Assembly: GCF_031583025.1 (NCBI RefSeq)
Contig: NZ_CP134062.1
Span: 3,224,001-3,288,000, forward strand
Direction: 5' to 3'
Source of the DNA: Mycobacterium sp. Z3061
GTDB lineage: Bacteria; Actinomycetota; Actinomycetes; Mycobacteriales; Mycobacteriaceae
DNA length: 64,000 nucleotides
Below the pieces are notes generated by a model. The model made no database searches and had not been told where the DNA came from. It was given only the letters and a program-made list of their open reading frames with translations. The position numbers were made by a program, and so were the translations under genes. Positions within the stretch are counted from its first letter, which is position 1. Every line of letters starts with the position of its first letter. This document shows, piece by piece, positions 1 to 8,254 of this stretch.

Positions 1-72
1 CAGCGCCCCGGTTCGGTGCGGGCGTTGCGGCATGACGAGATCGGGCAACTGTACAAGGCGGTTGGGTTGTGA
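1..72 (+). CDS. rluB: C-terminal end of RluB/RsuA-type pseudouridine synthase (partial)
   Basis: Only the last 23 residues are in the window. They end in the LYKAVGL-type tail common to RluB/RsuA pseudouridine synthases, which isomerise uridines in rRNA. The TGA overlaps the GTG of the next gene (cmk) by 4 nt, so the two are translationally coupled. The order synthase-cmk-der is the conserved actinobacterial arrangement (Rv1711-Rv1713 in M. tuberculosis). The assignment rests on this context plus the short tail. Confidence 0.6.
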   Translation, partial: QRPGSVRALRHDEIGQLYKAVGL

Positions 73-809
73 GCGGAACGAGCGGAGCGAGCGCAGCGAG
101 TGACGGGAGTGCAGCGAGTCATTGGGCACCGAGTGTGGTTGTGGCGATCGACGGTCCGGCGGGCACTGGAAAGTCCTCGGTGTCAAGGGGATTGGCGCGC
201 GGCCTGGGGGCACGGTTCCTCGACACCGGAGCGATGTACCGGATGGTGACGCTGGCGGTGCTGCGCGCAGGCGTCGATCCCGGCGATGCCGGGGCCGTCA
301 GCGAGATCGCGTCAGGCGCCCGGCTATCGGTCGGTTACGACCCGGACGCAAACAGCTTCGCCCTTGCTGGAGAGGACGTTTCGGCGGAAATCCGGGGTGA
401 CGACGTCACCAGGGCCGTGTCCGCGGTATCGGCCGTGCCGTCCGTGCGTACCCGACTGGTCGATATTCAGCGCCAGATGGCCGACGGCCCGGGCACGATC
501 GTCGTCGAGGGACGCGACATCGGGACCGTGGTCTTCCCTGATGCGCCGGTCAAGATCTTCCTCACCGCCTCTGCCGAGACGCGCGCACAGCGCCGCAACG
601 CCCAGAACATCCGGGCCGGGTTGGCCGATGACTACGAGGCCGTCCTGGCCGATGTGCGGCGCCGTGACCACCTTGACTCCACCCGTGCGGTCTCGCCGCT
701 GAGGGCTGCGCCGGACGCGATCGTCGTAGACACCAGCGACATGACCGAGGCCGAGGTGATCGCCCACCTGCAAGAGTTGGTAACCCAGCGAAGTGGGGCA
801 GTGCGATGA
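69..809 (+). CDS. cmk: Cytidylate kinase
   Basis: Phosphorylates CMP/dCMP with ATP in pyrimidine nucleotide metabolism. A P-loop (GPAGTGKS, about residues 29-36) is followed by [21 protein letters not shown] and RRRDHLDS, all typical of bacterial Cmk; 246 aa is slightly long for the family. The GTG start overlaps the preceding stop. The first ~20 residues are encoded by a GAGCG/AGCGAG-rich repetitive stretch (about 70-122) and look like an extension, so internal GTG codons at 135 or 141 cannot be excluded as the true start. The stop overlaps the ATG of der by 4 nt, indicating an operon. Confidence 0.95.
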   Translation: MSGTSGASAASDGSAASHWAPSVVVAIDGPAGTGKSSVSRGLARGLGARFLDTGAMYRMVTLAVLRAGVDPGDAGAVSEIASGARLSVGYDPDANSFALAGEDVSAEIRGDDVTRAVSAVSAVPSVRTRLVDIQRQMADGPGTIVVEGRDIGTVVFPDAPVKIFLTASAETRAQRRNAQNIRAGLADDYEAVLADVRRRDHLDSTRAVSPLRAAPDAIVVDTSDMTEAEVIAHLQELVTQRSGAVR

Positions 810-2206
810 CCGAGGACGGTACCTGGTCTGACGAAAGTGATTGGGAGCTCACTGATTTTGAATCAGATGAGCTGAATGAGGCCGGTCCGGCGCCCGTCGT
901 GGCGATCGTCGGGCGGCCCAATGTCGGAAAATCGACACTGGTCAACCGGATCATCGGCCGGCGCGAGGCGGTGGTGCAGGACGTCCCGGGAGTGACCCGG
1001 GACCGGGTGTCCTACGACGCCCTGTGGACCGGGCGTCGATTCGTCGTGCAGGACACCGGCGGATGGGAACCCGACGCCAAGGGCCTGCAGCAGCTGGTGG
1101 CCGAGCAGGCCTCGGTGGCCATGCGCACCGCCGACGCGGTGATCCTGGTGGTGGACGCCACGGTGGGCGCGACCGCGGCCGACGAGGCCGCCGCCCGCAT
1201 TCTGCTGCGGTCGGGCAAGCCGATATTCCTGGCCGCCAACAAGGTTGACAGTGAGCGCGCCGAATCCGACGCCGCCGAGCTGTGGTCGTTGGGCCTGGGC
1301 GAACCCTATGCGATCAGCGCCATGCACGGCCGCGGCGTGGGTGAGCTGCTCGACGCGGTGCTGGCCGCGGTGCCCGAGGTCTCCGAAGTGGCCTCGACCG
1401 GAGGTGGTCCGCGCCGGGTCGCCCTGGTCGGCAAACCAAACGTGGGCAAGAGCTCGCTGCTGAACAAGCTGGCCGGTGATCAGCGCTCGGTGGTTCACGA
1501 CGTCGCGGGAACGACGGTCGACCCGGTCGACTCGCTGATCGAACTGGGCGGCAAGGTGTGGCGGTTCGTCGACACCGCCGGCCTGCGCCGCAAGGTCGGG
1601 CAGGCCAGTGGTCACGAGTTCTACGCCTCGGTGCGAACGCGCGGCGCCATCGACGCCGCGGAGGTGGTGATCATCCTGATCGACGCCTCCCAGCCGCTCA
1701 CCGAACAGGACCTGCGGGTGCTGTCGATGGTGATCGAGGCCGGGCGCGCGCTGGTGATCGCGTACAACAAGTGGGACCTCGTCGACGAGGATCGGCGCGA
1801 CCTGCTGGACCGCGAGATCGACCGCGAGTTGGTGCAGGTGCGCTGGGCGCAGCGGGTCAACATCTCCGCGAAAACCGGCCGGGCGGTGCAGAAGTTGGTG
1901 CCGGCGATGGAGACCGCGCTGGCGTCCTGGGACGCCCGGATCCCCACCGGCCCGCTGAACAGCTGGATCAAAGAGGTGGTGGCCGCTACACCGCCGCCGG
2001 TGCGTGGTGGCAAGCAACCGCGCATTCTGTTCGCGACGCAGGCCGCGTCCCGGCCCCCCACGTTCGTGTTGTTCACCACCGGGTTCCTGGAAGCCGGCTA
2101 CCGACGGTTCCTGGAGCGGCGACTGCGCGAGACGTTCGGGTTCGAGGGCAGTCCGATCCGGATCAACGTGCGAATGCGCGAAAAGCGCGGTGCCCAGCGG
2201 CGCTGA
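806..2206 (+). CDS. der: Ribosome-associated GTPase Der (EngA)
   Basis: Essential double GTPase for 50S subunit assembly. The 466 aa protein has two tandem G domains, with P-loops GRPNVGKS (about 36-43) and GKPNVGKS (about 211-218), DTGG/DTAG switch II motifs, NKVD and NKWD specificity motifs, and a C-terminal KH-like domain ending in basic residues. Its ATG overlaps the cmk stop. An acidic N-terminal extension of about 28 residues precedes the first G domain, as in other mycobacteria. Confidence 0.96.
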   Translation: MTEDGTWSDESDWELTDFESDELNEAGPAPVVAIVGRPNVGKSTLVNRIIGRREAVVQDVPGVTRDRVSYDALWTGRRFVVQDTGGWEPDAKGLQQLVAEQASVAMRTADAVILVVDATVGATAADEAAARILLRSGKPIFLAANKVDSERAESDAAELWSLGLGEPYAISAMHGRGVGELLDAVLAAVPEVSEVASTGGGPRRVALVGKPNVGKSSLLNKLAGDQRSVVHDVAGTTVDPVDSLIELGGKVWRFVDTAGLRRKVGQASGHEFYASVRTRGAIDAAEVVIILIDASQPLTEQDLRVLSMVIEAGRALVIAYNKWDLVDEDRRDLLDREIDRELVQVRWAQRVNISAKTGRAVQKLVPAMETALASWDARIPTGPLNSWIKEVVAATPPPVRGGKQPRILFATQAASRPPTFVLFTTGFLEAGYRRFLERRLRETFGFEGSPIRINVRMREKRGAQRR

Positions 2207-2238
2207 CGCTGCCGCCTCTGCCTGCCCGCAGACAAACT

Positions 2239-2251
2239 CCCGCAATGCGGG
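2239..2251 (+). terminator. Short GC hairpin after der
   Basis: CCCGC-AAT-GCGGG lies 33 bp after the der stop and before the next promoter. There is no clear U-tract; short hairpins of this kind can act as mycobacterial terminators, but this is a weak call. Confidence 0.3.
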
Positions 2252-2281
2252 CATAGAAAGCTACATCACAAGAATGTGTCG

Positions 2282-2311
2282 TTGACATGCGTCGATAGCG
2301 CTTCTTACTAT
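2282..2311 (+). promoter_or_regulatory. SigA-type promoter of the Rv1714-like catabolic operon
   Basis: TTGACA at 2282-2287 and TACTAT at 2306-2311 are separated by 18 bp, close to the housekeeping consensus. The stretch just downstream (2322-2339) has a small inverted repeat, GCGG...CCGC, around an AT-rich centre. This is a plausible operator for the IclR regulator encoded at 6075-6854. The start codon follows at 2366. Confidence 0.55.
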
Positions 2312-2365
2312 TTCTCGTATAGCGGATATTAATAACCGCATCGTGGGATTAGTGAGGAACACGGA

Positions 2366-3166
2366 ATGACGACGCAAGAGGCGCTCAGCAGCATTCAGAC
2401 GCGATTCAGCGTTCGCGACAAGTCGATATTGATCACCGGTGCCACCGGTTCGCTGGGCCGAGTCGCGGCGCGGGCCCTCGCCGACGCGGGAGCGCGGTTG
2501 ACCCTGGCCGGCGGCAACTCGGCCGGATTGGACCAACTCGTGGACGACGCCGGCATCGACGGTGCCGTCCTGATGCCGCGCCGTCCGGAAACTCCCGCCG
2601 ACGCGCAGGCTATGGTCGAGGCGGCCGTCGCACACCACGGCCGGTTGGACGGAGTGCTGGTCGCCTCCGGCATGAACCACGTCGCGCCCATCACCGAGAT
2701 GGCCGTGGACGACTTCGACAACGTCATGCACGCCAACGTGCGGGGGGCCTGGCTGACTTGTCAGGCGGCCGGACGGGTCATGCTCGAGCAGGGCCTCGGC
2801 GGCAGTATCGTCCTGGTGTCCTCCGTGCGGGGCGCGCTCGGCCACCCCGCGGGATACAGCGCCTACTGTCCGTCCAAGGCGGGTACCGACCTGCTCGCCA
2901 AGTCGCTGGCTGCCGAGTGGGGCGCTGATCGTATTCGGGTGAACGCCCTGGCCCCCACGGTGTTCCGGTCTGAGCTGACCGAGTGGATGTATGCCGACGA
3001 CGAAAAGGGCCGCACGACACGCGAAGCCATGTTCGCCCGAATTCCGTTGGGCCGCTTCGCCGAACCCGAGGACTTCGTCGGCGCCCTGATCTACCTGCTC
3101 AGCGACGCCTCCAGCTTCTACACCGGCCAGGTGATGTATCTGGACGGGGGATACACCGCATGCTGA
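2366..3166 (+). CDS. Short-chain dehydrogenase/reductase (Rv1714-like)
   Basis: NAD(P)-dependent oxidoreductase of classical SDR type, 266 aa. TGATGSLG (residues 24-31) is the cofactor-binding loop, and the catalytic Ser-Tyr-Lys set appears as VSSV followed by YCPSK. It is the first gene of the operon and overlaps the next start codon by 7 nt. With the 3-hydroxyacyl-CoA dehydrogenase-like gene next to it, it probably oxidises a hydroxy intermediate to a keto acid that feeds the BKACE enzyme encoded at 5248. Substrate unknown. Confidence 0.85.
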   Translation: MTTQEALSSIQTRFSVRDKSILITGATGSLGRVAARALADAGARLTLAGGNSAGLDQLVDDAGIDGAVLMPRRPETPADAQAMVEAAVAHHGRLDGVLVASGMNHVAPITEMAVDDFDNVMHANVRGAWLTCQAAGRVMLEQGLGGSIVLVSSVRGALGHPAGYSAYCPSKAGTDLLAKSLAAEWGADRIRVNALAPTVFRSELTEWMYADDEKGRTTREAMFARIPLGRFAEPEDFVGALIYLLSDASSFYTGQVMYLDGGYTAC

Positions 3167-4065
3167 GATCGCACGGCTTCGCCCGGGCGACCGTCGTCGG
3201 TGCCGGTTTGATGGGCCGTCGCATCGCGGGTGTGCTGGCATCGGCGGGACTTGATGTCGTCATCACCGACACAAATGACGAAATCCTCGAAGTCGCAGCA
3301 GCAGAGGCGCGCGAAGTCTCCGGGGCGGGACGCGGTTCGGTGTCTGCCGTCGGCGATCTGGCCGCGGCGGCGCGGGATGCCGATCTGGTGGTCGAGGCCA
3401 TCGTGGAAAACCTTGCGGTCAAACAGGAACTCTTCGCACGCCTGGCCGGCCTTGCGCCCAATGCCGTTCTGGCGACCAACACTTCGGTGCTGCCGATCGG
3501 CGCCGTCACCGAGCGGGTCGAAGACGGTAGCCGCGTGATCGGTACCCACTTCTGGAATCCGCCCGACCTCATCCCGGTGGTCGAGGTGATCCCCAGTGAG
3601 CGGACCAGCTCCGACACGGTTGAGCGGGTCATCGGTCTGCTGACCGAGGCCGGCAAGATGCCGGTGCGGGTCGGCCGCGACGTTGCGGGGTTCATCGGCA
3701 ACCGGTTGCAGCACGCGCTGTGGCGCGAAGCGATGGCCCTTGTCGCCGAAGGCGTTTGCGATGCCGAGACGGTGGATCTGGTGGTGCGCAACACGATCGG
3801 GCTGCGGCTGGCCGCCCTCGGTCCGCTGGAGAACGCCGACTACATCGGCCTGGACCTGACGCTGGCCATCCATGACGCGGTGATCCCGAACATCAACAGC
3901 GACCCGCATCCCAGCCCGCTGCTTCGCGAGCTCGTCGAGGCGGGCCAACTCGGAGCCCGCACCCGCCGGGGGTTCCTGGACTGGCCCGAGGGGGCGCGAG
4001 AAGAGACGGCCGCCCGGTTGGCCGGGCACATCAGTCGGCAACTCAAAACAGAAAGGACGTTGTAG
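3160..4065 (+). CDS. fadB3: 3-hydroxyacyl-CoA dehydrogenase family protein (FadB3-like)
   Basis: 301 aa with an N-terminal Rossmann fold (VGAGLMG near residues 11-17), the family NTSVLPI segment, GTHFWNPP and a C-terminal helical domain, as in 3-hydroxybutyryl-CoA dehydrogenases and L-carnitine dehydrogenases. The ATG at 3160 overlaps the SDR stop; the reading frame is open further upstream but that part is antisense-like and unsupported. Matches Rv1715 by context. Because a BKACE gene lies in the same operon, a beta-hydroxy acid (possibly not a CoA ester) is a reasonable substrate; this is inference. Confidence 0.85.
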   Translation: MLRSHGFARATVVGAGLMGRRIAGVLASAGLDVVITDTNDEILEVAAAEAREVSGAGRGSVSAVGDLAAAARDADLVVEAIVENLAVKQELFARLAGLAPNAVLATNTSVLPIGAVTERVEDGSRVIGTHFWNPPDLIPVVEVIPSERTSSDTVERVIGLLTEAGKMPVRVGRDVAGFIGNRLQHALWREAMALVAEGVCDAETVDLVVRNTIGLRLAALGPLENADYIGLDLTLAIHDAVIPNINSDPHPSPLLRELVEAGQLGARTRRGFLDWPEGAREETAARLAGHISRQLKTERTL

Positions 4066-4067
4066 TC

Positions 4068-4898
4068 ATGGAATTCACCTGGCCCCTCGGTAAAGCCGAG
4101 TCAGCCCTGGAGTTCTACGACCTGTCGCACCCGTGGGGGCACGGAGTGCCCGCGTGGCCGTACTTCGAGGACGTCAAGATCGAACGGCTGCACGGTATGG
4201 CGAAAAGCCGGGTGCTGACCCAGAAGATCACCACCGTCATGCATTCCGGTACGCACATCGACGCGCCCGCGCACGTGGTCGAGGGAACCCCCTTCCTCGA
4301 AGAGATCCCGCTCAGCGCGTTCTTCGGCACCGGGGTCGTCGTCTCGATTCCCAAGGGCAAGTGGGGCGTCGTGACCGCCGACGACTTGGAGAAGGTCACA
4401 CCGGAGATCCGTCCCGGTGACATCGTCATCGTCAACACCGGCTGGCACCACAAGTACGCCGACAGCGCCGAGTACTACGCGTACTCGCCGGGTTTCTACA
4501 AGGAGGCCGGCGAATGGTTCGCGGCCAAAGGCGTCAAGGCGGTCGGCACCGACACCCAGGCGCTGGACCATCCGCTGGCAACCGCGATCGCCCCGCACGG
4601 CCCGGCGGAGGCACAGGGCGGTCTATTGCCATGGGCCGTCAAGGAATACGAAGAGCAGACCGGCCGCAAGGTGCTCGACGACTTCCCCGAATGGGAGCCC
4701 TGCCACCGAGCCATTCTGTCCAAGGGCATCTACGGCTTCGAGAATGTCGGCGGGGACCTGGACAAGGTCACCGGCAAGCGGGTCACCTTCGCTGCCTTCC
4801 CGTGGCGCTGGGTAGGTGGCGACGGCTGCATCGTGCGGCTGGTCGCGATCGTCGACCCGACCGGGGGTTACCGCATCGAGACGGGTGAGGCGGCCTGA
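4068..4898 (+). CDS. Cyclase family / kynurenine formamidase-like metal hydrolase
   Basis: 276 aa with the family signature HSGTHIDAPAH (residues 59-69), which binds the metal in kynurenine formamidase-type hydrolases. It starts 2 nt after fadB3, so it is co-transcribed. It is the Rv1716 equivalent by position. Probably hydrolyses an amide, ester or lactone intermediate of the pathway; the substrate cannot be read from the sequence. Confidence 0.85.
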   Translation: MEFTWPLGKAESALEFYDLSHPWGHGVPAWPYFEDVKIERLHGMAKSRVLTQKITTVMHSGTHIDAPAHVVEGTPFLEEIPLSAFFGTGVVVSIPKGKWGVVTADDLEKVTPEIRPGDIVIVNTGWHHKYADSAEYYAYSPGFYKEAGEWFAAKGVKAVGTDTQALDHPLATAIAPHGPAEAQGGLLPWAVKEYEEQTGRKVLDDFPEWEPCHRAILSKGIYGFENVGGDLDKVTGKRVTFAAFPWRWVGGDGCIVRLVAIVDPTGGYRIETGEAA

Positions 4899-4900
4899 GC

Positions 4901-5251
4901 ATGAACGTAACTCGTGTGTGCGACGCTCCGACATATGTGGCACCCGCGCACCACCACGTGTGCACCTCGCGGTTGCAAGGTCTGGAAGCCGGTCCCAGCG
5001 AACGATTCTGGGTCGGGGTGTCGCTGTATCACCCCGGCGGCATGGCCGAAAAGGCTGCTGCCCCAGCGGAAACCGTCTACGTCGTACTCGATGGCGAGTT
5101 GGTGATTCACACCGAAGAGGGTGAGACGGTGTTGGGCCGGCTCGACAGCATGCACCTGGCCAGGGGCGAGACGAGGTCAATTCTCAATCGTTCCGACCAC
5201 GAAGCACTGCTGCTGGTTACCATGGCCCACCTGGACGGGGAGGACTCGTGA
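4901..5251 (+). CDS. Cupin-domain protein
   Basis: 116 aa single beta-barrel protein with the cupin-like segments YHPGGMAEKA...VLDGELVIHTEEGE and a second half ending ALLLVTMAH. Follows the cyclase gene with 2 nt spacing and overlaps the BKACE start by 4 nt. Corresponds to Rv1717 by context. It could be a small isomerase/dioxygenase-like enzyme or a ligand-binding accessory of the pathway. Confidence 0.8.
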   Translation: MNVTRVCDAPTYVAPAHHHVCTSRLQGLEAGPSERFWVGVSLYHPGGMAEKAAAPAETVYVVLDGELVIHTEEGETVLGRLDSMHLARGETRSILNRSDHEALLLVTMAHLDGEDS

Positions 5252-6078
5252 GCGTCCTGTTGACGGTTGCGCCGACCGGGCCCATCGCGACCAAGGCCGA
5301 CAACCCGGCCCTGCCCACCACTCCGGAGGAGATCGCGACCGCCGTCGAGCAGGCCTACCACGCCGGCGCGTCGGTCGCCCACATCCACCTGCGCGACGAA
5401 TACGAAAGGCCCACAGCCGATCTGGATATCGCGCGGCGCACGATGGATCTGATCGCCGATCGTTGTCCGATCCTGATCCAGATGTCGACCGGAGTCGGCC
5501 TCAGCGTGCCGTTCGAAGAACGCGAGAAGCTGGTGGAGCTGCGGCCGCGGATGGCCACGCTCAACCCGTGCTCAATGAGTTTCGGCCGCGGGGAATTTCG
5601 CAACCCGCCGGATGCGGTGCGCCGGCTGGCCGGTCGCATGGCCGAGCTGGACATCAAGCCGGAGCTGGAGATCTACGACACCGGCCATCTGGAGGCCTGC
5701 CTGCGGCTGTGGGCCGAGGGACTGCTAGCCGAGCCGCTGCAGTTCAGCATCGTGCTCGGGGTGCAGGGTGGGATGGCTGCCACCGCCGATAACCTGCTCA
5801 CCATGGTGCGCCGGCTACCCCCGAGGGCGATCTGGCAGGTCATCGCGATCGGTCGGGCCAACCTGGAACTCACCGCGATGGGTTTGGCGCTCGGCGGCAA
5901 CGCCCGGGTGGGGCTCGAAGACACGTTATATCTGCGGAAGGGTGAGCTGGCGCCGAGCAATCTGGCGCTGGTATCCCGCACTGTGCGGCTCGCCCATGCC
6001 CTGGACCTGCCGCTGGCCTCTGTGGAAGAAGCCGAGGCTGTGCTGCAACTGCCGGCCGGGAGAGGAGTGCGGGCATGA
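5248..6078 (+). CDS. Beta-keto-acid cleavage enzyme (BKACE, DUF849)
   Basis: 276 aa; family known to condense a beta-keto acid with acetyl-CoA, giving acetoacetate and a shortened CoA ester. The zinc-binding HxH appears as AHIHLRD (His45, His47), and the conserved later part has GLEDTLYLRKGELA. GTG start in a GTGA overlap with the cupin stop. Rv1718 equivalent. Its presence makes the operon a likely catabolic route: dehydrogenase makes the beta-keto acid, BKACE cleaves it. Confidence 0.88.
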   Translation: MSVLLTVAPTGPIATKADNPALPTTPEEIATAVEQAYHAGASVAHIHLRDEYERPTADLDIARRTMDLIADRCPILIQMSTGVGLSVPFEEREKLVELRPRMATLNPCSMSFGRGEFRNPPDAVRRLAGRMAELDIKPELEIYDTGHLEACLRLWAEGLLAEPLQFSIVLGVQGGMAATADNLLTMVRRLPPRAIWQVIAIGRANLELTAMGLALGGNARVGLEDTLYLRKGELAPSNLALVSRTVRLAHALDLPLASVEEAEAVLQLPAGRGVRA

Positions 6079-6854
6079 CAGTCGCGCCGGAGACTGCGGA
6101 AGTCCGCAGCGGTGGCATTCAGGTCATTGCCCGGGCCGCCGAGATACTGCGGCTGCTGCAGTCGCACCCGGGTGGCTTGAATCAGGCCGAGATCTGCGAG
6201 CGGGTCGGGATGGCGCGGTCGACAGTGAGCCGGATATTGAACGCACTGGAAGACGAAGGGCTGGTCGCGTCGCGCCGGGGTGCCCGGGGGCCCTACCGGT
6301 TGGGCCCCGAGATCGCGCGGATGGCCAACACGGTGCGCCTCGGGGTGGTCACCGACATGCACCCGTTCCTGACCGACCTGTCGCGCAGCCTCAATGAGAC
6401 GGTGGACCTGTCGATTCTGGACGGCGACCGCGCCGACTTCATCGACCAGGTGGTCGCGCCGCACCGCCTGCAGGCGGTGAGCGCGGTGGGGGAGACGTTC
6501 CCGCTGTACTGCAGCGCCAACGGCAAGGCGCTGTTGGCGGCGCTGCCCGCCGACCAGCTTGCTCAGGCCATGCCCAAGCGGCTGGTGCAGCTCACCCCGA
6601 ACACCATCACCGATCAGGCCGCTTTGCGTGACGAGCTGGATCGGGTCCGGACCGAAGGCGTCGCCTATGACCGCGAAGAGCAGACCGAAGGCATCTGCGC
6701 GGTGGGGGCGGTGCTGCACGGTGTGAGTGATGTGCTGGTGGCCGTCAGCGTGCCGGTGCCGGCACAACGCTTCTACGGCCGCGAGGCCGAACTCGCCCAG
6801 GTGTTGCGGGCGTGGGTCGCAAAGGTCGACACCCGGTCCCGCGTAAGGTATTGA
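6075..6854 (+). CDS. IclR-family transcriptional regulator
   Basis: 259 aa with an N-terminal winged helix (about 18-75; LNQAEICERVGMARSTVSRI is the recognition part) and a C-terminal effector domain with YCSANGKALLAALP, as in IclR proteins. Overlaps the BKACE stop by 4 nt, so the regulator is translated with the operon and probably controls it in response to a pathway acid; the inverted repeat at 2322-2339 is a candidate site. Equivalent of Rv1719. Confidence 0.92.
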   Translation: MTVAPETAEVRSGGIQVIARAAEILRLLQSHPGGLNQAEICERVGMARSTVSRILNALEDEGLVASRRGARGPYRLGPEIARMANTVRLGVVTDMHPFLTDLSRSLNETVDLSILDGDRADFIDQVVAPHRLQAVSAVGETFPLYCSANGKALLAALPADQLAQAMPKRLVQLTPNTITDQAALRDELDRVRTEGVAYDREEQTEGICAVGAVLHGVSDVLVAVSVPVPAQRFYGREAELAQVLRAWVAKVDTRSRVRY

Positions 6855-6864
6855 GGAGATTTAG

Positions 6865-7332
6865 GTGTCAAAATCATTGCGCGACAATCTTGTTGGAGCC
6901 TGGAGGCTCGTTTCCTACGTGGAGCGGGACAGTCCCGACGGGCCGGCCAGGTACCCGCACGGAGAGGATGCCCAGGGCTTGATCATGTACACCCCGGACG
7001 GGTACATGTCGGCGCAGATCCAGTCCTCGGGGCGGCCGGACTACGACCGCCCGGTGGCCAGTGGCGGCACCCCGGAGCAGGCGGCCGCCGCAGCGCTGGG
7101 ATACCTGGCCTACAGCGGGCGGTACTTCGTCGATGAACAGACCGGTGACATCCGGCATCAGGCGACGCTGTCGTTGGTGCCGAATTATCTGGGCCAGTTC
7201 CATCTGCGGCACAGCGACCTCGCCGGCGACCGGCTGACCCTGTCGTCGGAGTTGGCCCTGCCCGACGGGCGGACGGTGTACTCCTCGCTGCTGTGGGAGC
7301 GGGCTTCGGCTTCCGACGCGCAGGTGGCCTAG
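6865..7332 (+). CDS. Lipocalin-like domain protein
   Basis: 155 aa protein with the start NLVGAWRLVSY and GLIMYTPDGYMSAQ typical of lipocalin-like (lipocalin_5) proteins, a small beta-barrel fold often found in catabolic operons. GTG start with GAGGAG 7 bp upstream and 10 bp after the regulator, so last gene of the operon. No signal peptide. May bind or isomerise a pathway intermediate; function not established. Confidence 0.75.
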   Translation: MSKSLRDNLVGAWRLVSYVERDSPDGPARYPHGEDAQGLIMYTPDGYMSAQIQSSGRPDYDRPVASGGTPEQAAAAALGYLAYSGRYFVDEQTGDIRHQATLSLVPNYLGQFHLRHSDLAGDRLTLSSELALPDGRTVYSSLLWERASASDAQVA

Positions 7333-7407
7333 GTCTGGCCTTTCGGGTGGCTGCGGTAGGCTGTCGACCTGCTGTTGGTTCACGGATCTTTCAAAGGCCG
7401 GCAGCAC

Positions 7408-7481
7408 CGGGCTGTGGCGCAGTTTGGTAGCGCACTTGACTGGGGGTCAAGTGGTCGCAGGTTCAAATCCTGTCAGCCCGA
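7408..7481 (+). tRNA. tRNA-Pro (anticodon GGG)
   Basis: The acceptor stem CGGGCTG/CAGCCCG with discriminator A, the D-arm, a 5-bp anticodon stem CTTGA/TCAAG around loop CTGGGGG, and the T-loop GGTTCAAATCC are all present. CCA is not encoded. A tyrosine integrase remnant lies directly downstream, consistent with this gene having served as an attachment site. Confidence 0.95.
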
Positions 7482-7498
7482 CGCGAAGTAGCAGCTCA

Positions 7499-7530
7499 GA
7501 GGCGGTTTCGGAGAGATCTGGGACCGCCTC
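7499..7530 (+). terminator. Hairpin terminator after tRNA-Pro
   Basis: GAGGCGGT (7499-7506) pairs with ACCGCCTC (7523-7530), an 8-bp perfect stem 18 bp after the tRNA. No long U-tract follows, as is common in mycobacteria. Confidence 0.6.
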
Positions 7531-7721
7531 GGTTGCGTTAAAACCGCTTGGCTAGCAACGCTTTCAGATGTGGAGTGTGCGGTTCCGGTTCATGCTTGAC
7601 GTTTGAGATCCGGTTGCTGCTTTACGGTTCCAGGACGCGGTTCGGGTAGGTCCGCGGCAACAGTTCCGGTAGGTGCTTTACACCCGTTGATGGGTGTGGG
7701 CTTTTTCGTAGTCGTTGGTGG

Positions 7722-8061
7722 CGATCGGTCGGTCTTGGGCTCAGTAGTGGCCAGCTGGCCGCCGACGCGCCCGAGGGTGCCGCGCACGGCCAGGAATCGA
7801 GCCTCAAGGTCAACATTAAGCCAGTGCAATGCCAGGGCTTCCCGCGACGCATACCGGTACCGGCGACCAGGATCAGGCGCGAAGAGCCGCCAGCTTCGAG
7901 CGGTGTCCTGCCACCGTCGACCGTTTGAGTGAGTGCTTGGAGGCCAATCAGTCCTCGCAGGCCTGATCGACAGTCATTTTGCAGGCAGCGACGTAGGTCC
8001 CGCTGGCCACACCACCGAGGCCAGTTCGGTTCGTGCCTTGGCCAGGTCGCCAGCCCCGGAT
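7722..8061 (-). pseudogene. Shattered tyrosine integrase (site-specific recombinase) remnant
   Basis: Reading the minus strand across three frames gives recognisable actinophage/ICE integrase pieces in the correct order. There is an arm/SAM-like N-terminal piece ([10 protein letters not shown], then [18 protein letters not shown], a TGA stop near 7950, LASKHSLKRSTVAGHRSKL). It is followed, after loss of the middle, by the catalytic-Arg segment VAGTGMRRG (about 7841-7867) and, shifted again, ALHWLNVDLEARFLAVRGTL and TTEPKTDRS. The His-x-x-Arg and Tyr boxes are missing. Dead gene. It lies next to tRNA-Pro, the expected position for an integrated element's int. Confidence 0.7.
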
Positions 8062-8254
8062 CGGTTCGCTGACAACCCCAGCGGCAGCGCGGCAGGCTCA
8101 GACTCCGCCGTCGGTTCAACATGCCGACTCCAGATCGCCGTCACGCCCCGGGAACCCTGTTTTGCCGGGATCATCTCGAAACCCCAAGATTTGCAACAGA
8201 GTTGGGATAAGTTCAAATACTTCGCGTCCAGCAGACGCTGTAATGGAGGCTTCC

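Noticed and set aside
863-2254. Long minus-strand open frame (463 codons) opposite der
   Set aside because: Lies entirely antisense to a clear, well-conserved Der GTPase; its protein is Arg/His/Gln-rich with no motif, typical of a high-GC shadow frame.
7603-7932. Plus-strand 109-codon frame after tRNA-Pro
   Set aside because: Overlaps the integrase remnant on the other strand; low-complexity Arg/Val-rich protein without start signal.
7333-8254. A VapBC toxin-antitoxin pair expected after the IclR gene by comparison with M. tuberculosis
   Set aside because: No PIN-domain or antitoxin-like frame is present; the space holds the tRNA-Pro gene and the integrase remnant instead.
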